Notes: generated by a model from the letters alone, not told the origin. DNA of 64,000 nucleotides from Piezodorus guildinii (GCA_023052935.1 CM041298.1:24719692-24783691), one strand, 5' to 3'; positions 1 to 11,785 are shown, counted from the first letter of the stretch. Made by a program: numbers and translations.

Positions 1-3000
1 AATATGGGCTGGCGTCCAAATGAAGGTGACAGTCTTTTCCAATTCTTTTAGTATGAGGAGATAATTTTTAATAGTATTCATAGTACTGTTTGTTGAATAT
101 TGGTTTTCCAGGGATTTAAGTGATGATAGAGAATCTGTACAGATATAGATAACACGACTGTTCGAATTAATGGCTGTATATAAAGCTGAACTAATAGCTT
201 GTAGCTCCGCGGTGAATACAGAAGTAAAGGGTGGGAGCTTATATTTTTTGATCTTCTGGGCAGAAACGACTGAGCAGCCCACATTTTCTCCTGTCTTAGA
301 GCCGTCAGTATAAATGATATGACAGTCTGAAGATGTTTCGTTGATCATGGCGAAGAATTCTTTGATCAGCATGTGTCGGGGTAATTTTTCTTTAAGACTT
401 AGGAGTTTTAGGTTTATTGCAGGTGGAGAATAGGTCCAGGGTGGGTTTTCAAACGAGGTGCGGGTAAAATCGACCTCTCGTTTTATTAGCATAATAGTTG
501 CTCGTTGCTTGATTCCTAGAGGTGCTGAAGAACGGGGTTGAGCATCGTAGATTTGGCAGTGTTTCAGTTGGAAGATAAGATGATGAGCTGGGTTGTCGAG
601 TTGCGGTAAGAGTTTCGAAAGATACGATGAGATGATTTGTTGCCGTCTGAAGATCAAGGGAGGAACACTGGACTCAGCTGATAAGCTCGTTATTGGAGAC
701 GTTCGAAAGGCACCAGTCGCCAGGCGGATTCCAGAATGTAGGATGGAGTCTAGAAGTGATAGATATGTAGATTTGGCTGAAGAGTAAGACTCACAGCCAT
801 AATCAAGCTTTGATTGGATTAAGTTCGTATAAACCATCAGCATACTTTTCCTATCGGCTCCCCAGAAAGTTCCTGCTAGAACCTTTAGAAGATCAAGTCT
901 TTTCCTACATACTTCCCTAAGGTACTTTATGTGGCTGATCCAGTTTAACTTTTCGTCTATCAGTAAGCCGAGAAACTTAACATTAGTAGAGAACGTAAGG
1001 ATATTTGTTCCTAAAGTGAGGTCAGGAGCGACTGTAGGGTTACGTTTTCTCGAAAAGCGAATGCATTTGGTTTTGTGTGGGGAAAATTTAAAATTATTCT
1101 TCCTAGCCCAAACTTCCAGTTTATTGAGTGTATTCTGGAGGATTCTTTTCATCCACTCTATATTTGTGTATCTTAAGAAGATTGCCACATCGTCTACAAA
1201 TACAAAGGCTCTTACAGATCGGGGAAATATTTCTGTAATACTATTAATGGCTATAGCGAAGAGAACACAGCTGATAACACTTCCTTGAGGAAGTCCACAT
1301 TGCATTACCTTAGGATTAGAAAGGGTATTGCCTATTCTTATTCTTATTGTTCTATTTGAAAGAAAATTTTTAATGAAGATAGGTAGCTTTCTCTATATCA
1401 AAAAATATCCCTATTGCTTCTTGTTTAGTAATGAATGTGTTAAGAATTTCAGCCTCAAGAGTAGCAAGGTGATCAATGGTGGATCTTCCTTTCCTAAAAC
1501 CACATTGCACTGGGGACAGTAAACTATGCTTTTCTAGAAACCATAGTAGGCGTTTGTTTACCATTTTTTTCCATTAGTTTGCACATGCAGCTGCTTAGAG
1601 AAATCGGTCTGTAATTGTTGATTTGAGTTTTGTCTTTTCCAGGTTTGGGTATAGGTATAATTATTGATTCTTGCCATGATGCAGGAAACTTGTGTGCTGT
1701 CCAGATTTCGTTATAGAGATGTAGGAGGGCACGCTTGCAAGTTAGTGGAAGATTTTTTAACATTAGATTATGAATGTCATCAGGTCCAGGAGTGGTTGGC
1801 TTCAGTTCGGCGATGACTTGATCAAGTTCGGTAATCGAGAAAGGAAGGTTATAATTATCATTGGTGTTCAATGGAAAAGTGACATCTGAGGTCGGAGTCG
1901 AATCTTCGTGGTTAGTTGGAGCGTCTGAAAAGTATTCTGCAAAGGATTCGGCTATTGGTTCTGGGTTTGAGATGATTTGATCATTTATTTTAAGGGCAAT
2001 TGTAGAACAATCGTGGATTCCTCTAATGGAGTTTATTTTGTTCCATACATTTTTGATGGGAGTGTATGCATTAATCTGTTCTAAATAGGTGAGCCAAGAC
2101 GTTTTCCTTTTGTGTTTAACGACGTTCCTGGCTTTGGCTTTAAATTTTTTGTATTGTATAAAGTTGGTGGTAGTGGGATATTTTACAAACTTTCGAAGCG
2201 CTCTATTTCTGTCCCTAATAACTTGACGGCATTCGTCATCAAACCAAGGGCAATGGTTCACTTTTGTAGATCCTCGAGATTTCGGAATGCTTTCAAATGC
2301 GGCGTCTATTATGTGTTTCGTGAGCCCTGTCGTAATTGTATCAATATTTTCTGCGTAATTTTGGAATAGGAAGGAAAGTTTTTGTTGAAAAAGATTCCAG
2401 TCAGCTTTTGAAGTGATCCACCTAGGATATTTCTGGACTGGAGGGAGTTGACTTGTGAGAGAAATGACCAGAGGGAAATGGTCACTGCCGTGTTGGTCTG
2501 GTGCAGTATCCCATATGACTCTATTTAGCATACTAGGTGAACAGAAGGTAATATCTATGGATGATGGCGTTGTGTACTGTGGGCTTATATACGTAGTATT
2601 CCTATTATTCAATATTATACTATCTGTAGCATCTATTACACGTTTTATAGAATTTCCCCTACTATTATTTGAAGGTGAGCCCCATGATTCATGTGAACCA
2701 TTCAGATCCCCAGTAACAAGGTAAGGGGTAGGAAGATCACCAATCAGTTGAATCAGAGCAGCTTCGTTTATTGCTACGCTTGGAGAAAGGTAAATATTGC
2801 ATATGGTGAATGAAAAGGTGTGGTGAACTCTAACCGCTAGTGCATGTAATGAGGTATTTATAGCTAATTCTTCAGAAGGATATTGTTTTTGGATTGCAGT
2901 GATTATTCCCCAGCTTCCCGGACCTTCAGATGCTCTATCTTTTCTGAATACGTTGTACTGTTTTAGAGAAAAACTGTTAATAGGTTTTAGCTTGGTTTCT

Positions 3001-3098
3001 TGGAGACATATAGCCCAAGGGTTGTATTCTTTCATTATTAATTTTAATTCTTCAAACTGAGTCCTTACTCCATTGCAGTTCCAACTGATTAGATTCAT
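1..3098 (-). pseudogene. Jockey-type LINE ORF2 (endonuclease-reverse transcriptase-RNase H), broken
   Basis: The ORF starts at an ATG at 3098 that opens an APE-type endonuclease (MNLISWNCNGV, then LQETK, GDLNGSHESWG and SDHFPL, the usual catalytic positions). It runs into the reverse transcriptase: NNYRPISLSS, then after a frameshift near 1564 QCGFRKGRSTIDH and FFDIEKA. At about 1385 the frame breaks again. The text jumps from DIEKA to PIFIKNFLSNRT, so the roughly 20-30 residues normally between them are missing. RT continues with GLPQGSVIS and the active-site core FVDDVAIF (near 1190). The RNase H domain begins near 310 (IYTDGSKTGENVG, TAELQA, CTDSLSS) and is cut by the window edge at FIWTPAH. 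Such enzymes make target-primed cDNA copies of their own mRNA. This copy cannot encode a full enzyme. Element class is certain; clade (jockey/I group) is inferred from domain order. Confidence 0.92.
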
Positions 3099-3979
3099 GT
3101 TTTGTATGTAAAAAAGGTATAGAAAAAAATAATACGTGAGATTGAATACAATTATGAGATATTGGTTTGCATAAGAAATTATACAAGCGATGCATAGGAA
3201 AAAGATTATAATATAGAATAGAAATTTTATTTTGTCTTTGGGGCTTCCCCATACAAAGAAAAATATTGTAATAATCGGATGAAAAACAAACAGATGCAGA
3301 AGAATTAAAAACTGTAAACATCTGTTTAAGGTAATATGAATTTTCGATTTCAGGAGTGCTTGTATAACTGTGATTATTATTTTGATTATTTGTAGAATTG
3401 TTGTGATAATAGGGTTTTCTGGAAGATGAGGAGAATTATGAGGCAGGGCTATTACCACCGTCACACGACCACATGCCCTAATGTCGGTTTTAAAACCGCT
3501 TCGGTAAATGTGATAGTCTTCGCGATTAAAATTTTTGTTGAGATTGGTTTCTTTATGACACAACGTTATTATTCGGTATATCATGGTGATAAAGACAAGT
3601 TCTTCATATTTTCTAATGGTACCATAGCAGTTACAATGTATAATTATAATTTTAAAGTCCATTGGAGAAGTAGAAATTAGATAAATATAACGATATAAAA
3701 CAGATGAGAAAGTTAAATAAGTGAATTATTTTATTAAAATTAATTGTTAAATATGCGAATTGGTACGAATGACTGTTTAAGTAGTTTGTACTCTATCTCT
3801 GCTGCGTGTTTTGCTTCTAGCTCGTCTGTCTTTCACTAACGTCCACTCGCCCTGACGATCACGGTCATCCGGGCACTCGGTGGGGTAGGTGACATCAGTA
3901 GATGTCGGTTTTCCCGAAGACGTATACTTCGGTTTTGTGGAAGGGTCCCGAGAGTTAGGTATGGCTTCCGTGGGGTTGG

Positions 3980-5002
3980 TCAGTCCTCGGTCTCGAGACC
4001 GAGAAGTTCGGTCAAGAAGTGGATTAGGAATAGAAGGTATGGTAGGAGGAAGAGGAGGGAGGGTGGGTATGGTGGTGGGAGCGGTGGAGGGGAGGAGCGT
4101 GGTGGGGAAATGACTGCATCATTCAATTCCCCACAGCCACTAGGTAAGGACCTGGTTAAAGGCCTCTTAAAAATAAAAGAACTCTCGTTTAGTTCTTCAG
4201 TTTGTACACTGACACTAACAGTTAATTTATGTTTCACAATATTAGAGAACGATGTTTGGCTTTGAACAGGGTGCAATAGTTCGTATTTCTTTTTCGCGGC
4301 GGTATAAGGTATTTTTTCACAATCTTGTAATTTTCTAATTTCTTTTTCTTTAATAAAAGTAGGGCAAAGTTTCGAAAAGGAGTCATGTTGGCCTGAACAA
4401 TTCACGCACTTTACGGTACTAATACATTCTACACCTTCATGTTTATTGTTTCCACAAAGTTTACACAGTGGTTGCTTAGTACATACTGTTTTTGTATGGC
4501 CAAATTTTAGACATATGTAACATTGTATTGGATTGGAAAAGAACTGCCTGACAATAACGTTATAAAAGCCTATTTTAATTTCATTGGGTATAGTAGGGCT
4601 ATTAAAAGTAAGTAAATAATTGTGGCCTTCATGTTTTATATTATTTTTAAAATATGTCATTCTTTTAACATCTTCAACTTTTTGGGTTTTCAATTCGTCT
4701 TTAATTTCATCAATAGTGCAATGAGCTAGGTCAGGGCACCATATAACCCCTTTACTTAAGTTTAGTCTGCCATGCGGTTCCACCTTAATAGGAAAATTGT
4801 TTAAAAAGCTAGTACACTTCAATAATTTTCCCGATTGAGCATCTGACAAAACCTCTATCAAAAGTGTGCCATCTCTCAGTTTTTTAACTAATTTAACTTC
4901 CCCGATTAAATTATTTAGGCTCTTATAGATAAAAAACGGCGATACTTTTTTAAAATCCAAAGCACTACCGTCTTCATCCATGTCAGTCCTTCTTATTATC
5001 AA
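3980..5002 (-). CDS. Gag-like ORF1 protein of the same LINE, three zinc knuckles
   Basis: A 340-residue frame upstream of ORF2 on the same strand; a start at the internal Met (near 4981, MDEDGSALDF) is also possible. The middle holds three zinc knuckles in series: CYICLKFGHTKTVC and CKLCGNNKHEGVEC (both CX2CX4HX4C) and CVNCSGQHDSFSKLC (CX2CX3HX6C). The region before them resembles the RRM-like/PRE_C2HC section of jockey/I-element ORF1 proteins, which bind element RNA and form the particle with ORF2. The C-terminal tail is low-complexity proline and leucine and may be read out of frame after a slip in the poly-pyrimidine tract at 4040-4090. The 880 bp between this stop and the ORF2 start is AT-rich and shows no convincing domain. 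Confidence 0.8.
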   Translation of the reverse strand: MIIRRTDMDEDGSALDFKKVSPFFIYKSLNNLIGEVKLVKKLRDGTLLIEVLSDAQSGKLLKCTSFLNNFPIKVEPHGRLNLSKGVIWCPDLAHCTIDEIKDELKTQKVEDVKRMTYFKNNIKHEGHNYLLTFNSPTIPNEIKIGFYNVIVRQFFSNPIQCYICLKFGHTKTVCTKQPLCKLCGNNKHEGVECISTVKCVNCSGQHDSFSKLCPTFIKEKEIRKLQDCEKIPYTAAKKKYELLHPVQSQTSFSNIVKHKLTVSVSVQTEELNESSFIFKRPLTRSLPSGCGELNDAVISPPRSSPPPLPPPYPPSLLFLLPYLLFLIHFLTELLGLETED

Positions 5003-5121
5003 AAATCTAATCGAATTTTGGATTATATTAACAGAATCTCCTGTTTGTTATAGGACCTTTAAATCGTCCCTTTTTCCGTTTAACGGGAGGTGATTCAGCC
5101 ATGTTGTAGGCTGTATCTTAT

Positions 5122-5133
<12 letters not shown>

Positions 5134-5174
<41 letters not shown>
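5134..5174. repeat. TA microsatellite
   Basis: About 20 perfect TA repeats just upstream of the LINE ORF1, after a short A-run. Polymorphic, no coding content. Confidence 0.97.
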
Positions 5175-5176
<2 letters not shown>

Positions 5177-5723
5177 AAATTAAAATAAATGGACACCTTT
5201 TAATGAAATTATATATAAAAATATGAAAGTTTAAAAGAAAGTTCAACTTATCAGACGTTGAGCTCTTAATCCTCAGGAGCTTCTAAGACGCATCCACACT
5301 GTACCGGACGTAAACACCAACCTTTATCTTCGGGGTCCTCTGGCGCTCCAATGTCTCTAACAGGTATGCGGAGTTGAATTGGCTTATTACAGCTTCTCGG
5401 CAACAATATTTTGTAGGAGTATACCCATTTCGTACAATTAATGAATCATTCTTTCTTTTTTTTTCCTTATCCCCTTAATTTACAATTCTTAATTTTTCGT
5501 TTTCATTACTGACTTATTCCTTTTTCTGTAATCTGTATACATTTTAAGGGATTGTGGAGTTCTTAAATTTTTTAAATGATTCTCAAAATAAATTATATCT
5601 GCGACGGGACTCACTTCTGGCTGTAAGGTGTCCTTGAAATTACGTCTTAAGCCAATCTTATTTTTTTATAACTTAATCTGATGCAACAGCATTTTGCTAC
5701 CGTTTTGGGGCTGGTAGAGGCAT
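5175..5723. other. AT-rich stretch without a recognised gene
   Basis: Mostly AT-rich. A GC-richer patch at 5270-5400 has short open frames on the minus strand that I cannot assign. Probably old repeat or LINE 5' sequence. Confidence 0.5.
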
Positions 5724-5797
5724 TAAGCTAAAAACTTGAGGATTGTCAATTCGTTTTGTAGTTTCAAAAAAATTGACCTTCCTCAAGTTTCTAGCTT
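5724..5797. repeat. Hairpin: about 27 bp inverted repeat with short spacer
   Basis: The left arm 5724-5750 (aagctaaaaacttgaggatt...) and right arm 5771-5797 are near-perfect reverse complements separated by about 20 bases. It sits at the 3' side of the minus-strand RTE-like endonuclease fragment, so it may be the stem-loop at that element's end. Confidence 0.75.
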
Positions 5798-5823
5798 AAT
5801 AAATTCTTGTACAGTTGGGATGT

Positions 5824-6520
5824 TCAAAATTTGATAGGCATTGAGAGCTTTTTCCTTCCTGGGTGAACTGCTTCTGCATATTTTTTTGACCACCGCATTT
5901 TGAAATTGCTGTAATTTCTTCGCATCGGTAGTTTTCTTTCCATATTTTCTTTAAAGAGCACTGCTTCAACTTTGAACTTGTCGATGTTCCATTTTTTCCT
6001 CGATGCACTGTTGGATACCTTTTCTACCTTTATTCTCAGCTTATATTTCATTACTGGATAGTGATAAGAATCTATGCATGGACCTCTGAAGCTTCTTACA
6101 CCCATAACAGAGCTTCGGTGCCTAGCATCAACAAAGAAATGGTCAATTTGATTAGTGTTTCTTCCATCCGGTGTTCGCCATGTCTGTTTGTGAATATTTT
6201 TATGTGGAAATACTGTGCTTATTACAACCAACATTTTGGATGCTGCAAATTGGATCAGTCTTTCACCGTTATCGTTTGTAATATTGTGTAGACTATGATT
6301 TCCATTAGTTGGCTTGTATACTTCTTCCTTCCCGATTTTGGCATTTAGATCTCCTGCAATGATCTTTATATTTTACTTGGGGCAAGAGTCGTATACTCGC
6401 TCTAGTGTAGAGTAGAAATCCTCCTTGGTTTCATCATATTTATCTTCTGAGGGTGCATGCACATTAATTATGCTATTAATCTTATCTTCCCTCAAACGAA
6501 TAGTGAGCCTGACCCAACCA
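5824..6520 (-). pseudogene. RTE-like LINE endonuclease fragment (craniofacial-development-protein-2-like)
   Basis: Reading leftward from 6520: LTIRLREDKINSIINVHAP, then an in-frame stop near 6375, IIAGDLNAKIG, and the frame that carries HKQTWRTPDGRNTNQIDHFF and VRSFRGPCIDSYHYPV. This is the C-terminal half of an APE-type endonuclease (GDLNAK, NQIDH, D-S-Y/D-H). Host genomes often annotate it as craniofacial development protein 2-like, although it is LINE-derived. The catalytic SDH is SYH here, another sign of decay. No reverse transcriptase follows on this strand. The next LINE block, 6610-7185, runs the opposite way, so the two pieces meet 5'-end to 5'-end. Confidence 0.85.
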
Positions 6521-6609
6521 TAGACGACAGATGGAACAAAATAGAGCACATAATATCATATATATATCACTTAATATATAGTTACTGCAGAAACTGTAGG
6601 ATGTGTAGA

Positions 6610-7185
6610 GCCCAGGAGAAATGAGTGGTTTGATAGTGAATGCAAAGAGGCCATCGACAAAAGAAACAGTCTCCGACACAAGAGCTTGCAGACAACAGGA
6701 ATTGGAGTACCGCGAAGCAAGGCGAGAGGCAAAGAAAATTGTCAAAAAGAAGAAAAAGCAGACAATAAAGGAACAGCTTAAAGACATTGAAGAGGCTGCC
6801 AACAAAAATGAAAGCTGGAAATTCTATAGGAAAATAGGGACAATAATGAATGGATTTACACCCATCAATAACTGGATCAGAGGCAAGGAAGGAACAGTCC
6901 TGACATCAAATCAAGAGATTCTAACACGATGGGAAGAACATTTCGGAGAACTCTTGAATATAGGTGAAGGCGTTACTGTTAACCCAGCCACAACCATGTG
7001 TAGAGAAAGGCAGTTGGGAGGATCCGGAATCCATGGATAGGAAGAAAACATTTCCCCCACTATAGTAGAAATAGACGAAGTAATATCCAAACTTAAACTC
7101 CGCATGGTGGAGGATAGAGGACTGTGGCAGGCTATGTTGAGGCAGGCCAAGGACCACTTCGGTCTGTAGTGCCAGAAGAAGAAGA
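6610..7185 (+). pseudogene. RTE-like LINE linker joined directly to its 3' end (internal deletion)
   Basis: One frame gives WFDSECKEAIDKRNSLR. After a frameshift in the AAGAAG-rich tract another gives ESWKFYRKIGTIMNG and TRWEEHFGELLN, the region between endonuclease and reverse transcriptase in RTE-like LINEs. From about 7060 the text reads IVEIDEVISKLKL and then abruptly DRGLWQAMLRQAKDHFGL-stop, a typical C-terminal end, followed by an (AGA)n tail. The whole reverse transcriptase is missing, so this is a deleted copy. Confidence 0.8.
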
Positions 7186-7390
7186 AGAAGTAATTTCTTC
7201 GCTGTGTGCTGTGTGATGTAAGTAAACATAGGAGCACCGTACAGCAGAGCTGCCCGGATGAAGCTGCTGTAAATTTAAGTTAATTTAAATATTTTCAGTC
7301 GCAAATTTAAATGTGGCGAGGTGTGGAGATGGGCTAATTTGTACAACTTGTTTCTAACATTATGTAGTTTTTCTAAAGTGACCTGCAATA
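7185..7390 (-). pseudogene. Jockey-like reverse transcriptase thumb fragment
   Basis: The minus strand reads LEKLHNVRNKLYKLAHLHTS, a short break, then YSSFIRAALLYGAPM. This matches the region of the plus-strand element at 45.2-46.1 kb that reads SLIRPALLYGAPM. Both ends are truncated; it abuts the (AGA)n tail of the preceding LINE. Confidence 0.6.
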
Positions 7391-7689
7391 GTCAAGTGTC
7401 AGTCAACTTTGATCTCTAGGCATAATATTGCCCTGGAGATAGCTTTCTTCACATTTTCTATCGTAAACAGTGAAAATTCTGAAAATTATGCCATCCGTTT
7501 TCTCAGGATTTGTGAAGCTTACCGACTATTTTGTTTGCAGTTGTTTTAGCATACGCCCTCACATAATAGAGGTATTTAGGCCGCTCTACACGGTGAGAAA
7601 ACGAGTAAAATATCGTGAAATCGATGTTTCGTCAGAGTTCAACAAAGTAGTGGGATAGGGGGAAGATATACCTTTTTAAAAATAAATTC
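7391..7689. other. Unassigned stretch
   Basis: No recognisable domain. A short plus-strand frame (FRPLYTVRKRVKYREID near 7570-7620) is not supported by anything else. Confidence 0.4.
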
Positions 7690-9345
7690 AATAAAATATT
7701 TTTTTCATGCAAACAATTTTTATTGAGTGATATTACAATAGGTCCTTATTATGACTTAAATTTTATACATTAATGGTATTGTATATATGTATATATACAT
7801 ATAGACAATCAATAATCAATAAAAATATGTACAAACACTAGAAGTCACTCATGCCTATTTACAATCCTCAAATATACAGCATGCGAGAGGAGAATCGAGC
7901 CGATGATAGAACTCCAATATATGTTTACAAGAAGTCTAGGGGCAACTGCCGTTTCAACCTTCTAGGGGGATGGCAAGTTTGGTTGGAGCTGGATAGGGAT
8001 TGAGCTCGAGGATTGGGATGATGGATAAGATTCTGATGGAATTTAGAGATTTTTAATGGTATAAGGTAAAAAATAAATGGAATATTTAGGTCGTAATGAG
8101 TTAGTAAACCTAGTAGAGATGTGTTTGTCGGAGACATTCCATAAAGTTAGAATCGGTCATAATTACTCCGAGAGATTTGAGGTACGATCGTGTTTGAAAC
8201 AGGGTTGGTTTGAAACCATCCCTAACCATCCCTTTCACCTTTGTTATTTAATATAGCTTTAGAATATGCCATAGAAAAGGTGATGTGTACCGAGAAAGGC
8301 TTAAATATGGGTGACAAGATTCCGGTTTTGGGGTATGCCGATGATCTAGTACTGCTAGGTGAAGACACGGAAACTTTACAACTAAATACAAGTGTGTTAA
8401 TAAAAACCGGTAAAGAAATAGGACTCGAATTAAATACCGATAAGACGAAATATATGATTAGTAGCAGAAACGGTGTCGATCTTGGTGATATTGATGTATC
8501 AGGTCATACTTTTCAACACGTAGAGAAATTCAAGTATTTAGGCTCAATTATAACTAGAAAAAATGAAATCCAGGAAGAAATAAAGTCCCGGTTAAAGGTG
8601 GGAAATGCGTGTTATTATTCAGTTGCTAAGTGGCCGCTTACTTTACAGAATGAATAACGGCTTAAGGTTTTCGAAAATAAGGTTTTGCGTAAAATATTTG
8701 GTCCGAAGAGAGATGAGGCCACTGGGGAGTTTAGAAGGTTGCACAACGCGGAACTGCGGAACTTGTATCCTGTGAATCTAATTGAGCTGATTGCGTCGCG
8801 GAGACTCAAATGGGCGAGTAAAGTTGTTGGGCTCGATGACGAGCGGATTCCGAGAAAGTTGGTATTTGCTGATCCGACTGGTAGGCGTCCGAAAGGTAGG
8901 CCGAAGCGGAGATGGGGGGATTGCGTCAAGGCTGATCTCGGGAGCTTGGACTTGAGTGGTGAACATTGGACTAGTCTGTGTAGGCGGAATTTGGTGGTAT
9001 CGGCATCGAACCTTCGGGTTCGCTAAGCCTATTATTATTAGGTCGTAATGTAAGGTATGGTTGGTGACATAATAAGGATCACTAACTATTGTTCGGAGGA
9101 CTTTGAATTGAACGGATTAAATGCGTTTGGTGTTAGGAAATTTGGCAGTCCCCCACAGTCCATAGGTCCAGATAGGTTTTAGTACTGTCTTGTAAATTAG
9201 CAATTTGTTTTCTATTTAAAGTTTAGATTTTCTGTTAAATAGTCTATATAATTGGCCAAATTGTCGGTTATGTTCTTGTCGTTGAAGTCTAGTATGCTTG
9301 GAACCTGTCCGGTTAGTCTTTGGTCTAGAAGGAAGCCAAGCTACT
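7690..9345 (-). pseudogene. Jockey-like LINE, family B, 5'-truncated and interrupted by another LINE
   Basis: The C-terminal coding end at 7925-8085 (FHQNLIHHPNP, PPRRLKRQLP) matches the family copies at 28.3 kb and 42.6 kb. It has a 3' UTR to about 7700 with AATAAA on the minus strand. The coding text resumes at 9051 (SPTIPY... back to LGFLLDQRLTG near 9330) after a plus-strand LINE inserted at 8099-9037. The host sequence lines up across the insertion with the uninterrupted copy at 28.4-28.5 kb. Stops and frame breaks show it is dead. Confidence 0.88.
8099..9037 (+). mobile_element. RTE-like LINE (family A), 5'-truncated copy nested in family B
   Basis: Codes for the back half of a reverse transcriptase: MCLSETFHKVRIG, ALEYAIEKVMCTEKG, the core YADDLVLLGE, FKYLGSIITRKNEIQ, then after a frame break near 8650 the C-terminal domain IFGPKRDEATGEFRRLHNAE and GRRPKGRPKRRWGDCVKADL, ending SNLRVR-stop. 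It ends in a TTA-rich tail. It is flanked by 13 bp direct repeats, ttaggtcgtaatg, at 8086-8098 and 9038-9050, the target-site duplication. Clade assignment (RTE-like) rests on motif style and the microsatellite-like tail; other copies lie at 9.65, 16.3 and 30.3 kb. Confidence 0.9.
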
Positions 9346-9654
9346 ACATCACAGGTGTCCCAGTGCCAATTCGTTCTGGAATTCTATTCCTATTTTTTTA
9401 CGCAAAGCATCGTCTTTGACATTATTTAAAAAAAATATATTCCTTCATCTCTCCACACATCAATATTCTGAATGACCGCAAAAAAAAAATGTTAAAATAA
9501 TGTTAATGGTCATATTTCGTTCTAAAATAAGGAACACTACAAATATGTAAATTGAAAAACTTTTTTATTCTAATATTATTATTGGAGTGAGCAGTTTAAT
9601 TTATTGTATCTCTATGTACACACATTTTTATTATAATTTTTTTTTTATTAATAG
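9346..9654. other. Unassigned AT-rich stretch
   Basis: No coding signal or named repeat seen; several A- and T-runs. Confidence 0.5.
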
Positions 9655-10785
9655 GTCGTATATGCTACATTTAAAAGCGTACCAATGTGGTTTTAGGCGG
9701 AATCGCTCGACTATTGATCAAATATTTTTCTTAAGTCAAATATTAGAGAAAAATTGGAATGCAATGAATATAACTTGAATACGGTCCATCAACTTTATAT
9801 CGATTTTAAAAAGGCTTATGATTCAATAGACCGTCAGAACTTATATAACATCATGATTGAACAGGGAATACCTAGAATGTTAGTAAACCTAGTAGTGATG
9901 TGTTTGTCGGAAACATTCCATAAAGTTAGAATCGGTCATAAATACTCTGAGAGAATTGAGGTGCAATCGGGTTTAAAACAGATTGACTCCCTTTCACCTG
10001 TGTTCTTTAATATAGCTTTAGAATATGTCATAGAAAAGGTGATGTGTACCGAGAAAGGCTTAAATATGGGTGACAAGATTTCGCCGATGATTTAGTTCTG
10101 CTTGATGAAGACACGGAAACCATACAACTAAATACAAGTGTGTTTATAAAAACAGGTAAAGAAATAGGACTCGAATTAAATACCGATAAGACGAAATATA
10201 TGATTAGTAGCAGATGGTGGCGATCTTGGTGATATTTATATATCAGGACATGCTTTTGAACACGTAGAGAAATTCAAGTATTTAGGTCGCTAAGTTACTT
10301 AGTTCGCGGCTTCTATCTAAAATGTTAAAGGTTAGAATTTATAAAACTATTATTCTGCCGACGTTTATTTACGGATGTGAAACGTGGCCGCTTACTTAGG
10401 AGGATGAACAACGGCTTAAGGTTTTCGAAAATAAGGTACTGCGTAAAATATTTCTTCCGAAGAGAGATGAGGCCATTAGAGAGTTTAGAAGGTTGCATAA
10501 CGCGGAATTGTGGAACTTGTATCTGATTTGAAAGCATCGCCGATACTCAAATGGGTGCGTAAAGTATTTGGGCTCGGTGAGGAACGGATTCCGAGAATGT
10601 TTTTATTCACTGATCCGACTGTTAGGCGTCCGAAAGGTAGGCCGAAGTGTCGATGGGAGGATTGCGTTAAGGCTGATCTCGGGGGCTCATGCTTGAACGG
10701 TGAACATTAGACGAGTCTGGGAAGGCGGAATATGGTGGTGTCGGCATCGAACCTTCGGGTTCGGTAAGTCTATTATTATTGTTAT
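9655..10785 (+). pseudogene. RTE-like LINE (family A), second copy, degenerate
   Basis: Starts upstream of the 8.1 kb copy, at AYQCGFRRNRSTIDQ, and continues as YIDFKKAYDSIDRQNLYN, GIPRMLVNLVVMCLSETFH and ALEYVIEKVMCTEKG. The active-site region at 10080 is frameshifted and shortened (the tyrosine of YADD is lost; ADDLVLLDEDTE follows in another frame). Further deletions occur near 10210 and 10285. The end carries GVRKVGRSVDGR and RRPKGRPKCRWEDCVKADL in different frames and a short TTA tail. No target-site duplication was found. Confidence 0.85.
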
Positions 10786-10789
10786 GCTA

Positions 10790-11229
10790 CCTTAAAAAAT
10801 AACGTAAGTCATACAAGCTTAAAGTACATTTTTTAATGTAATTTTTTTGGCGTTAAATTAAAAAACTTAAAAAAAGAAGAAATACTAAACCTGTAAGACA
10901 TTATTCAATCCTCCTCCGTTTTTACATAGTAAAATACAATTATACCTCCAGTTTCCCGCATCGGGCTTTGTTCGGAGAAATAAAGACTTGGAATTTTTTT
11001 ATTAAATTAACGGTTATCATTTTAAATGGTTTGTATTTAACCAGTTAACTTCATTATTTTATTTATTAGTATTATTAATTGCAGTAAAACATAATTGACG
11101 TAATATAAGTTTTGCCAGAAATGATCCGTATAAAATCTTCTATTGTATTCTATTTCTAGCAGCAATTAAATATTCTGCGGAATCTCAACATTAAAACATT
11201 TTTTTAAACCTTATTTATTGATATTCACA
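10790..11229. other. AT-rich stretch without gene
   Basis: No frame or repeat recognised beyond A/T-runs; a phrase tcccgcatcgggctttg at 10957-10973 is the only GC-richer part. Confidence 0.5.
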
Positions 11230-11480
11230 ACTGTACTTTATAATACAACAACTAAATATCAACGAAGAAAAATTACATGAAAAAGACTTGTAGAAGAACT
11301 ACCCAATGGTAGCACTCCTATAACTATTCTAAACTAGAAGGTCTCGAGGCCATCTTCTTTTCAGACGCCTCGGAGGATTGTCAGGAAAGAAACTAGTGGG
11401 TTAGAGTCGGAGAGGAGTTTGTAATGGAAGGAGTGATATCTGGTTCGGGTCAGATTAGCAACAAATAGAACACATTGTAA
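11230..11480 (-). pseudogene. Jockey-like LINE family C, 3' end fragment
   Basis: Reverse complement ends in a WPRDL-stop-like C-terminus (11335-11380) and closely follows the wording of the 22.0-22.3 kb copy (ttctaaactagaaggtc...). Only the last 60 or so codons and the 3' UTR remain. Confidence 0.65.
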
Positions 11481-11783
11481 CTTAAAAGTATTTTTCAATA
11501 GAAACAATAAAGAAGAAAAGGCCATAAGACTTTGTCAACAAGGTACTTATAGCTCCCTGAACTTAAGTCCATTTCAACTTAACTACTTCAAATCTAAGCC
11601 AAGGTTAAGTATGTGATTAAAATATAAATGACCATTTTAACAAGGATATAAAGATTTTTGAGGGTATCAGGCTCTTTTATAAATAGATTTGTAATGTTCT
11701 CTAATTGTTTAATGTCACAGTCACAAAAAATTGTAAATAAGTGATTTTTAGATTAATTTTATTAATATTTTCATATAATTGAG

Positions 11784-11785
<2 letters not shown>

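Noticed and set aside
3889..4113. Plus-strand frame rich in Gly/Arg/Val
   Set aside because: Antisense to the low-complexity C-terminus of LINE ORF1.
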